Positions 49,755 through 64,000 of a DNA stretch of 64,000 nt are shown here, in pieces. A program made the position numbers and the translations under genes. Location of the stretch: contig JAFEUB010001102.1 of assembly GCA_024529925.1 (NCBI GenBank), forward strand, positions 1,541,501 through 1,605,500. The letters run 5' to 3'. Numbering within the stretch: position 1 is the first letter of the stretch; every line of letters begins with the position of its first letter. The DNA is from Ophthalmolycus amberensis (lineage: Eukaryota > Chordata > Actinopteri > Perciformes > Zoarcidae). The notes beneath the pieces were generated by a model that made no database searches, had not been told where the DNA came from, and saw nothing but the letters and a program-made list of their open reading frames with translations.

Positions 49755-51487
49755 AAAACCAAAATTGGAGATGTTACTCTGTGAAAACAATATAATGATA
49801 CCACATAGTGTATCGATATTGTGAAATCTGGTTTGGTTATTTAATAGACAGTTTTGTTTGTCAAACAGTTCAAGGAATACTTTGAGATTTTGGGAAATAT
49901 GCTCATCCTCCAGCTAGCCTGAAAAACAGCCTTACACCACCTCAGAAGCTCAGCTGTCTGTTTCCAGTCTTTAGGCTAAAGTTGGCTAATTGCCTGCTGG
50001 CTGTGGCTTCACATTTAATGCAACGACACAAAAACCGTCTCTCTGAAAAAAAGCATATTTCCCCCCAAATGTCAAACTCTTCTTTTAAAGAATTCCTCAT
50101 ATAATTGTAGCTAGACGATGAAAAATGAGACAGAAGCAAAGGGAAAGCAAACAAAAGAATTGTTTCTTGCACATGTGAATCACTTTATTTTTTGTTAATA
50201 TATTAAGCGGAAGCTTAAAAATTATGGTTTGCTTTGAAATAAACTGTAATATGTCAACACACAATGCTATTTTTTTTTTGCAGCTGATGCTACCAGAAAG
50301 ACATTCCAAAAAGAGTAAAATATTGCTCAATGTCAATGCATGAATTAATTCCTTTTTTGTGACTGCACGTCAGCCAAAAGGCTTAACCGTATGCCTGTTT
50401 ATTTTGTCAGGGTTTGCGTTGAGTTTGAGATTGTCATGCTGGAATAAAACCTCATGCAATGTGACTTCGTGACTTCGTACAAGCAGTGGATAGAAAAGAT
50501 TGTTTCACCGTTTCCTGACATCTAAATGAATGTAATGTAAGTGCAATCTGAATAAAATCAATTTCGCCAAATGTGGATTTGATCCCACTTTTATGAATTT
50601 AACGCATGAACACCAACGTCACTGACACTGTAACAACCTCTGAATTAAAGCACATTCAAAATAATTCATCACATAATCTACAACTGAATCACTAACCGTG
50701 GCATTATAATACAGTAAGTCAAGTCAGTAAGTAATGACTGAAAATACCCTCATATCAGCTGTCGATTGTGCTCGTCATTTGTACATTGTTATACTTCTCA
50801 CAATACAATTAAATCAAAATTGTGCCAAATCTAAAAGCATAATATAAGACATACAAAAGCCTGCACTACTGGTCGGGACTCCTCACACAGGCACATCAAA
50901 GCAACATTTACATCCATTTTAACTTCTATACACTTGCAACAAAATTACCCGCAGGTTGCAACGACTGACCACAAGTACATAAATCACAATCAACAACTGT
51001 CACTGTCATCTCGCTCAGTCGTAGCTGTGTTAAGCTTGTGAGCAACCGGGGGGAAGGATTGCCATATCGGCTTCATATCGTCCGAGGTGCATTTCAAAAA
51101 GCAGCAACAGCTAAAACGACTAAGCAGACAGTTGAGTGGTCTGATTGAAAAACATTAAAGGAGAAGAGCTATCCAAGGCATTGATACATCTCTCCTTTTT
51201 CAAAACATGAAAACATGGAACTCCAAGAAGAAAAAAGAAAATCCCATCTTGTCTGTCTGATTCTCAATGCTCCATGATTGAAGTGTTATGTTAAATGCTT
51301 TTTTGCTTTTTTTGTCTGGTGTGAGGAGGCGTTCTGCTTCTCACACATTCAACACAATGTCACGTCTTGAAGTAAATCAGCGTATAACTGACACATTTTT
51401 TCACGTGATTTTGTTCTAAAATGATTATCGCACAGGTTTTCTTGTTTCCTTCTAAACAGCTGTTGTTTTCTCCACAGGATTCTTGTG
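49755..51487. other. cdhr2-gprin1 tail-to-tail intergenic region
   Basis: Convergent genes end here. It holds the MITE-like copy at 49870-50097, plus AT-rich DNA that likely contains the gprin1 3' UTR on the minus strand (AATAAA on that strand at about 50396-50401, another near 50185). No gene seen. Confidence 0.5.
49870..50097. mobile_element. MITE-like element downstream of cdhr2
   Basis: Left end AAGGAATACTTTGAGATTTT then GGGAAATATGCT; right end AGCATATTTCCCCCCAAATG then TCAAACTCTTCTTTT, an inverted copy of the left. Interior CTGTTTCCAGTCTTTAGGC and GCCTGCTGGCTGTGGCTTC are typical of a common fish dispersed family. Confidence 0.55.
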
Positions 51488-53647
51488 TCACTCAGCGCCG
51501 TGAGCTCTGGAGCAACAATGTGGCTGCTGCATGTTCTCCATTAGCTGACGGAAAGGGTTCCTTCTGCGTCGGCTCACCTCTCCATCCCGATCTCCCCTTT
51601 TCCCTGAACGGCCCTTACCTGACCCGGAACCAGAACCAGAACCAGAACCGGAACCGCCCTGGATGGACTCTGGAGAGAGGGGCACGGCTGAGGGGTTGAG
51701 CGGGGGAGGGGGAGGCATTGAGGGCTTCTGCTTCTTCACCTGTTTCTCCAGGTGTTTCTGGATGGCTGAGCCCAGCACAGCCACTTCCACCACCGCCCCG
51801 TACACCTCCCACGTCATCCCCTTTTCATCCCAGCTCACCTCCTGCACCGGCTCCTCCTCTTTCTCCTGACAATTTATTGCCTCCTTTGTGTCGTCTTCAG
51901 CTGCTTCCACCTTTTTCTCTTCAGTTACTTTCTCCTCCTTTTTGTCCTCCACCACCTGCTCCTTTCTAACGTCTTCCTCCTCCACTATCTTCTCCTCTGT
52001 GCGTGCATCCTCCCCGATCTCAGGAAAAACTGTGATGGTGGGCGTTCTCGGGGTCATAGGTGCTGTAGCGACAGACCGAAACTCTATCTGCTGACCCACC
52101 TTCAGCTCAGCATCTATAGCCTCTGTGCCTACACCTCCACATCTCCCCAAAGAGCTGGGGAAGTAGAAGGCTTGGTCACCCTCAGGAGGGGTCATGGGGC
52201 TGGTAGCTGCAGACTGGCACTGCACCACTTCCAGGCTCACCTGCGTGCGGATGCTGTGGCAGCCGAAGGGAGCTGGAGACTCAGGGACAGGAGGCTTTGC
52301 CACTTCTCTCAACTCACCGCCTGCACCTTTGTTTTCTTTCACTTCTGAATTCACGTCTGTTTTTGCTTTGTCGCAAGCAGAAACAGAAGATTTCTCTGTT
52401 TTCCTTTGCGGAGGGTTTGCGATTGAGATCTCCTGTACGTCAGGGGCAACAGTTTCTGTGGAGTCATTCTCCTTTCCATCCGCCCTCTTTGCATCACCGT
52501 TGTTCTCTCTTAGTTCCTCATATTCATCTATTTTGACCATCTCTGTCTCAAGGGTATAAAAGGATGACTCAGCCTTCTCTTCCCCTTCCTCCTCATTGTT
52601 GCCATAGTGGGTCACCAGGATTGTAATGTCTTGATCCATACTTCCCATCCTCTGTTGCTTACGCTGCTGATTACTATCCTCCAGAGTTACTTGTGAAACT
52701 GTTAACCCGGCAGCATTGCATGAGCTCTGTGGAGATGCATTTGAGCTGAAGCACTGGCTTTGCTCCTTTGATGTGGTACATTTCAAAGTTCCAGTTATCT
52801 CTGACTTAGTCTCTTCTTGACTTTTCGTCTTCTCTTGTTGGCCACGCTCCCTCTGCATCTCACTCTTTTTCACTTCATCCTGCTTCTGCACCGGCTCTCT
52901 CCCGCTAAGCTCTGGGAAAGCCGTGGTCGAGGGCGTCTTTGGGGTCATGGGAGACGTGGCCACAGAGCAGAACTCCACCTGCCGACCCACCTGTAGCTCT
53001 GCGTCTTTAGTGTCGGCACCCACAGCTCCGAACTTCCCGAAAGAGCTTGGGAAGAAGAAGGACTGGCCACCCTCAGGAGGCGTCATGGGGCTGGTGGCTG
53101 CAGAGCGACACTGGACCACCTCCAGGCTGACCTGTGTGCGTATGTGGTGCTGGCCGGACGGAGCTGGGGAACGTGGGTCTGAGGGTCCTGGGGTTGCTGG
53201 CACAAGCACCAATATATTTTCAATGTCTTCCCCTTTTTCTCTGCCATGACCTACGCTTTTATTCTTAGTTGTCTCCCCCTGAGTTTCTCCGTCTCCATCA
53301 CTCGGGAACTTATTGGAGACTGTCGTGTTGTCATGTGCTGCTGTTGTTTTGTCATCTTCAGGCTGTCGTGTCAGAAGGATGGCTTCAGTCTGCATAGAGC
53401 CTTTACCACAACCCCCTCCTGAAAGCGCTTGATCTTTGGATCCTTCATTCTGGTCTCGCTCTTGAACGTAGCTGGCATTCATGTGAAGTTTTGGCTGAGG
53501 AGCTGTTGACTCTTGCTTCGTGTTTATCTGAGGTCCGTCAGGCTCAGCGCTGCCATATGAGCCGCCTGGACGCTCTCCATCATCTGTCTTCTCACACGGC
53601 TTGCTGTCCTCCCTGAGACCTCTCATCTCGTCCTTCAGACTTCCCAT
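51488..53647 (-). CDS. gprin1: GPRIN1, G protein-regulated inducer of neurite outgrowth
   Basis: One coding exon, 719 residues, as is usual for GPRIN genes. The body is acidic and disordered. It holds two copies of an about 88-residue module (about 161-247 and 456-544), each containing IRTQVSLEVVQC, AATSPMTPPEG, a YFPSS or FFPSS patch and VAT[AS]PMTP. The conserved C-terminal domain (601-719) has VSWDEKGMTWEVYGAVVEVA, a Pro-rich stretch, a Gly-Ser linker (664-677), a basic run RRRRNPF and CCSRAHGAE. The adjacent cysteines 711-712 are the expected palmitoylation site that holds the protein on the inner plasma membrane. GPRIN1 binds active Gi/o/z alpha subunits and promotes neurite growth. ATG context AAAAATGGG is good; an acceptor at 53679-53678 places a 5' UTR intron just upstream. 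The call as GPRIN1, not GPRIN3, leans on the flanking genes. Confidence 0.9.
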   Translation of the reverse strand: MGSLKDEMRGLREDSKPCEKTDDGERPGGSYGSAEPDGPQINTKQESTAPQPKLHMNASYVQERDQNEGSKDQALSGGGCGKGSMQTEAILLTRQPEDDKTTAAHDNTTVSNKFPSDGDGETQGETTKNKSVGHGREKGEDIENILVLVPATPGPSDPRSPAPSGQHHIRTQVSLEVVQCRSAATSPMTPPEGGQSFFFPSSFGKFGAVGADTKDAELQVGRQVEFCSVATSPMTPKTPSTTAFPELSGREPVQKQDEVKKSEMQRERGQQEKTKSQEETKSEITGTLKCTTSKEQSQCFSSNASPQSSCNAAGLTVSQVTLEDSNQQRKQQRMGSMDQDITILVTHYGNNEEEGEEKAESSFYTLETEMVKIDEYEELRENNGDAKRADGKENDSTETVAPDVQEISIANPPQRKTEKSSVSACDKAKTDVNSEVKENKGAGGELREVAKPPVPESPAPFGCHSIRTQVSLEVVQCQSAATSPMTPPEGDQAFYFPSSLGRCGGVGTEAIDAELKVGQQIEFRSVATAPMTPRTPTITVFPEIGEDARTEEKIVEEEDVRKEQVVEDKKEEKVTEEKKVEAAEDDTKEAINCQEKEEEPVQEVSWDEKGMTWEVYGAVVEVAVLGSAIQKHLEKQVKKQKPSMPPPPPLNPSAVPLSPESIQGGSGSGSGSGSGSGKGRSGKRGDRDGEVSRRRRNPFRQLMENMQQPHCCSRAHGAE
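51622..51660. repeat. Hexanucleotide repeat encoding the GPRIN1 Gly-Ser linker
   Basis: Plus-strand AACCAG/AACCGG units in tandem, read on the minus strand as alternating Gly and Ser codons (residues 664-677). Likely length-variable between individuals. Confidence 0.8.
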
Positions 53648-55754
53648 TTTTCCTCTGCATTAAAGTTGTTGAAGTACCTGCAGGGCACAACACAGCACTG
53701 ACACACTGTGCAAATCGTAATCAGTAACTATAACAACAACATGGAAGCATAGAATGTGCTAAAAATATTCTGTCATACGATATCGACGTCAGGAATGCAA
53801 ACACTGACGTGTAACCAAGTTACAGCATTGCTACTATTTGATGGACATTATTCACATGCTTATTTTGTATTGTAGGGTACTGTAATATCTGGGATATTTA
53901 CTATTATTAAACACATGATTTGACTGCATTTAAAATTACAGATTCTTTTGCATTTTACCGTTAGATTGCACCTTTCTACCCTAAAGATTTATCCACACAG
54001 CCAATACATGCACAGGAACCCAAAGCACTTGTCAAATTTTAGCTATGAAAATAAACAGGATCAAACAAACTGCAGGAAATCACGAGTGAACAGACATACC
54101 TCAGCAGTCCAAGTCAGACTGAAGTCTCTCCATAACACACTCGCATTTGGGTCAAACGTTGCAAAGTCCCTCCGTTGATCGAGAGGCACATCTGTCTGTA
54201 TATCTCCCCTGATGATATATGGTGATAGCAGTGGCTACAGGTTTGTCTCTAGAAGAATCTATCTTAGGCAATCCTCTCTCTTTAAGCTGTGGCTGTGTCT
54301 GTTGAAAAGCCTCACATTTTCCAGTTTCCCTGGAAACCACGGTCGGGTTCTGGCAGTGAGTGGTAATGTAATGACAAAACCTCTCTTCAGCTCTCTAATC
54401 ATCAGTAAATCATAGTAATTAACCACAGATTTTCATAGCAACACAATGGCAAACGTTGTGCAGAGAGATAAACCTGTGAATTAGTCAACTGGCTTTGAAG
54501 AAGGCAAAGAATTGGAGATAAAAGCTTTCATGTTACTACAGATGATCGGTGTGAGGACTTCTAGAAGGAAGGTGGAGTATGCAACAGAGAGGAGAAGGGA
54601 TTGTTTTTCTTAATTGTGGATAGTTACATTAGGTAAGACAACAACTTATGTGACTGAAGGGCACATTTGTATGACCACTCGCCGTGTTAAGAATGCATGA
54701 TCGTAATAAAAAGAAGGCTGAAAGATCAAAAAGGCACTTCCTGTAAACCACAACCAATTGACATTTGCGGAGGCAGATCATCACAGGCTTATTAGAGGAC
54801 CAGAAAAGCATTGCACACTCTGGTCTTTGTGCAGGCAATTTCTGCAATATCAGTAAATGTGAGTTTTCTGCTGCAACAGAAAGCACATGAAAGACAGCGG
54901 GGGATATCGGCTGAAGGAGCTTGGGGGAAGAAGAGCTGCGCCTCCCACACAAACACACACTTGTGAACCACCATCTTTCCTTCTCATTCCTTTCTTCAGC
55001 CTCTCCACTTTGCAACACGTATTGCTCTGGAGCCTCGATCATTTTCTGTCCCTGGAGTAACTGTGCGGTGCTAAGGATGTTTACATTTGTCTCATTTTAG
55101 GAATCTTCCCTTTTTTATTATTATTGTACTGTAATGGCAGGCTGCAGCTTGCCCAGAACACTGTGTACTGACAGAAGTATAGTCTCGGCATTAATTCAAA
55201 GGTCTCCACCAATCCCTGGCCGCCACAGAGTGCTGTTGCCTAGCAACCACGTAGTGCGATGCAGGGAGGTGTGCTGCCGAGGTGTAGACGGCGCTGATCA
55301 TATTCTCATCAGGAGCCATCAGCCTGCCAAAGGCAACGTGTTGGTAATAATAACCGTGGTGAATCGTTAGTGAGCAAAAAAAAAAAAAAACAGGCTGCAG
55401 CACAGACAGAGCGCCTCTGCAGCTACGAACAGTGTTATCTCTACTGCGTGTGTGGCAGGACATCACATCTTAAACACCTGACAAACACGTTGGTATCTGC
55501 TTTTATTTCTCAAAATACTCACATTAAGTTAAATCAATAATAAAGCAAGAAACAGAAACGCAAAAAGGTGAGAGGATAATAAGAAATAAAAAGACAGTTA
55601 ATAAAGATTTATTTTGGAAAATAAGCGGTGTTTTTTTTCTTCAGGTTTTCTGATGCCGACATACTTCCATTGCAACATTATCGCTTGTCTAAAATGGATG
55701 ATGAGACAAGTTGGCTCCAGTGTTTCGGCTAAAACTGTTCATTTTTATTAGGGA
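53648..55754. other. gprin1 upstream region
   Basis: Holds the short 5' UTR part of the coding exon (53648-53677) and a candidate non-coding exon whose donor CTGAG followed by GTATGTCTG is at 54099 (exon end 54100). Beyond that is intergenic DNA with short unsupported ORFs, an A-run at about 55376-55390, and the 3' flank of the adirf-like gene (AATAAA on the minus strand near 55609 and 55506). Confidence 0.45.
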
Positions 55755-56670
55755 TCATTTGGTCTCCAATTTCTGTCCAAACTCCTTGATGGTGTCTGTG
55801 GCCTTGTCCGCAGCTTTTCCTATGGCTGCCTGAGTCTGTCTGCCGGCTTCTTGAGCAGCTTCAAAGAGTCACAGTGAAGCAGAGGAGAAATATTCAGTAA
55901 GTTAAGCAACACATCATCACTATTGGGCTGAAGACATTGTTGTGCAGAGTTTAAATTGAGAGTATCAAACTTGTGTTACCATCTTACATGCAAACTTATG
56001 AGTGATAAGCATATATTTATGTAAAAAGCTATTCAATAAATTCCATTACCTGTTCTATTACTGTAACGTTTTGAGGAAAAAACACTTTCAATCAAGCTAA
56101 ATATGAGTGAATGTGCATTTCTATAGTCCTGTTATCAAATAATAAATAATATCAGGAGCTCAGCTTTAATCTCATGTGTTTTTCATCCTCTGACAGCTTG
56201 CCACTGCGCTCTAACTCCTGTCTGCTCAGAGTACGACTTGACCATCATAATGCTTCAAAGACTGAGGAGTGGGCACTTTACCTGTGTTGGCTGTTTCTTT
56301 GGAGGAGTCTGCCACCTGCTGCACAGCTTCTTGAGCTGCCTGCACTGAAAAACACATGACAGAGACTTACAGTGACTGACCAGCTTTTAAACTCTTCAAC
56401 TTTGGTAAATGAGCTAAACTTTGACCATCTCAGTCGTTCACAAGTGAAAGACTATTTCAAACATTTGTGAAAAATAAAAACGTTTTATTTATCAAGTTGC
56501 TCTTTTTCAACAAAGAGAGACAAACCATTATGGGAACAAAAGCCTTTACAGGACCTTACATTGGCCCCGTGTCATCTCACAGCTATCGTACCTGCAGTGT
56601 CTGTGACTCCCTTCGCGGCCGAGTGGCTCGTGCCTTTCAGGCTCTCAAAGGACTTCTTGAACGAGGCCAT
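55755..56670 (-). CDS. ADIRF-like small amphipathic-helix protein next to synuclein
   Basis: Three exons, 56670-56592, 56344-56282 and 55858-55755 (TGA), joined by phase-1 GT-AG introns, encode 81 residues. It starts MASFKKSFESLKG and ends KEFGQKLETK. Human ADIRF has 76 residues, also starts MAS, is Ala/Gln/Thr/Lys-rich and ends with a short Phe-Gly-containing helix. From residue 27 the chain can be laid out as five 11-residue blocks: VQAAQEAVQQV, ADSSKETANTA, AQEAGRQTQAA, IGKAADKATDT, IKEFGQKLETK. This is the same period as the synuclein lipid-binding repeats. No signal peptide or membrane segment. ADIRF is linked to adipogenesis and stress responses; the biochemical role is not known, and I infer only a lipid- or membrane-responsive helix. 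The ATG lies 66 bp from a TATA box. Single-exon ORF scans miss this gene. Confidence 0.75.
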
Positions 56671-56735
56671 GGCTCCAGTCTTTGTCCCTGCAGCGTCCAC
56701 GCATCCGTCTGAGCCGACAGAGGCAGGAGAGACTG

Positions 56736-56741
56736 TTTATA
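56736..56741 (-). promoter_or_regulatory. TATA box of the adirf-like gene
   Basis: TATAAA in context GGGTATAAACAG on the minus strand, 66-71 bp upstream of the ATG, predicting transcription from about 56708 and a 5' UTR of about 40 nt. Confidence 0.6.
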
Positions 56742-57840
56742 CCCTGCGTTTGAGCCCGACACCACCGAGCCTGCACAATCCAGCTGGATTAACCCGAACA
56801 AAAGAGGCCCGATCAGACTGGCATCCCAACTATGGCAGCGTTCAGCCGAGGGCCAGAGCCCGCTCAGCAGATTTTACACATCCTGTAATCAAGCCCCCAG
56901 ACAAGAGTGAGCAGAAAAGGGAAACACACGAGGGCGTTATTAAATAGATAGAACAGGTAGGATAAAAAAAACATTATTGGTTACAAAAGGTTTAAAATGT
57001 AATGAGTGATCAATGCCAAAAGTGAGTTTAAACATCAAACAACACGACCAAGTGGCTTCTTTTTTTAATCTTTATTTACAGAGGAATGTATGTCTGGCTT
57101 AACACATAAACCTGTATATTGACAAGTCCTGCAATTGAAAGCACATATTGACATGACAACCATTATGATTTCAAGACATAATATATTGACTTTAACTTGT
57201 TAAAATCTTCAGTACACACAAACACACGCACACGCACACACACATACTCTGTCAATTTCAGAGATTACAGAGTTACTGGAATGATTTCACAAGTAAATAT
57301 AAAGATACAATGTAAAAAACTCTTACTTCAAAAAAGTTCAAAGAAACTTCCAAAGAAATGCAAAACGAAAAAAGGAAGAACCCACAAACAGGCATTGTCG
57401 ACACTTAGGGGGATATTATTGTTTTCATATCTGCTTGCAACCGGACATATTTATTTTTTCCACTCCCAATGTCTCATTGGAAGATGACGAACATCTATTG
57501 CACATTTCCAAATACAGATACACACACGCACAAAGTCACAAGCCCCGGCTCTGGTCTCATTTCATTGGGAGGGAGTCAAGGAAATGAGACAGAGGGGACA
57601 ATTCTTACGTCTCAATAATTACCTACACCCAACACGTCACATTAATAACATGACATTTACAATATAGAATATTAAAAGATTTGTCTTGAAGGAAGAACAT
57701 TTTTCAGTGGGAATGCTTGTCTTTTTTGTTGATTTTTTTTTTGCAACGGGGGTATAATAGTGATAGCTTCAGCATTTGTCCTTTTTATTATTAGAAATAT
57801 TATTGTGCTGCTGGTTGGTTGGTGGCTTTGACTGGTGCTT
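56742..57840 (-). other. sncb 3' UTR and short spacer before the adirf-like gene
   Basis: No coding potential. AATAAA on the minus strand at 57076-57071 gives an sncb 3' UTR of about 770 bp and leaves only about 330 bp before the TATA box of the adirf-like gene. A CA-rich stretch lies at 57217-57245. Confidence 0.5.
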
Positions 57841-63479
<5,639 letters not shown>

Positions 63480-64000
63480 CTGAATTAACCAAAAAATGAA
63501 TTTGTTAGAAATGTTACTTCAGGTACCATTTTTTTTTGTAGAACTTTACACTCGTCCGAAACTAACCACTAAAGCACTACTGACATTCACTCAGAGCATT
63601 AGGCTGCCTTGTAATTTGTTAAAAAAATGCATAATTTCTGAGCACCTTGATAGGCCATCTACCCGACAGCACCATTCATGACACACGGATGCTGCAGAAG
63701 CCCAACATCATAAACAGCATGTATTACATTCAGACGCAGCACTGCAGCGTCCTGTTCATCACTGCTCACATGATAAACTGTGAAATGTATCTCGCATGGT
63801 TCTCTTTGATCTGTCACTACCAACCAGAGGCACTATCTGAGCTTGTGTTGGCCTGTATATCCTCTCATTTTTCAGACAACTGACGCAATTTAAATGTAGT
63901 TGTTTTATTCACAGCTCCAGAGGTAATATAGAACAATCATGGCTGCAGAACTTGGGTTGCTTGGTACTTTTATTGTGAGGAGTTATTCAACTTTGTGGCC
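63480..64000. other. sncb intron sequence running off the window
   Basis: No exon encoding the synuclein N-terminus and no other gene seen. Confidence 0.6.

Noticed and set aside
51421..53249. Plus-strand Ser/Pro/Leu-rich ORFs
   Set aside because: Antisense shadows of gprin1, which has the conserved GPRIN C-terminus on the minus strand.

Overview
The window comes from a vertebrate nuclear genome, almost certainly a ray-finned fish of percomorph type. It is low in coding density. Genes are split by GT-AG introns, and there are many microsatellites, a 35-bp satellite block, fish-type LINE and Ty3/gypsy fragments, and MITE-like dispersed repeats. Nothing in it is prokaryotic.

Layout. Positions 1-2646 (minus strand) hold the 5' LTR and the start of a Tf1/sushi-type Ty3/gypsy retrotransposon. 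Its gag-like frame stays open off the left edge. After a (TCTA)n microsatellite and intergenic DNA come a Nek-family kinase (minus, 5696-7418) and, head to head with it, pin4 (plus, 8186-10141). Then follow faf2 (plus, 11123-18405), a 2.5-kb satellite block (19625-22140) with an inserted LINE 3' end, rnf44 (minus, 26644-31564), cdhr2 (plus, 39647-49554), gprin1 (minus, 51488-53647), a small adirf-like gene (minus, 55755-56670) and the 3' part of sncb (minus, 57841-63479 and on past the right edge).

I built the gene models by hand from splice sites, reading phase and protein similarity. Each complete model keeps frame: nek 467 aa, pin4 127, faf2 445, rnf44 440, cdhr2 1282, gprin1 719, adirf-like 81. 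The order and orientation faf2(+), rnf44(-), cdhr2(+), gprin1(-), sncb(-) match human 5q35.2 as I know it. pin4 and the kinase on the left flank are not part of that human block.

The genes have separate jobs: FAF2 in ER-associated degradation, RNF44 as a RING E3 ligase, CDHR2 in brush-border adhesion, GPRIN1 and beta-synuclein in neurons, PIN4 as a parvulin isomerase. The observations most worth following are: a synuclein followed head to tail by an ADIRF-like gene that has the same 11-residue periodicity and the same kind of phase-1 introns; a retrotransposon whose primer-binding site is complementary to its own predicted RNA 5' end; a gprin1 carrying an internally duplicated module; a near-perfect RFX X-box in the kinase promoter; and a dimeric satellite with a 41-bp palindrome.
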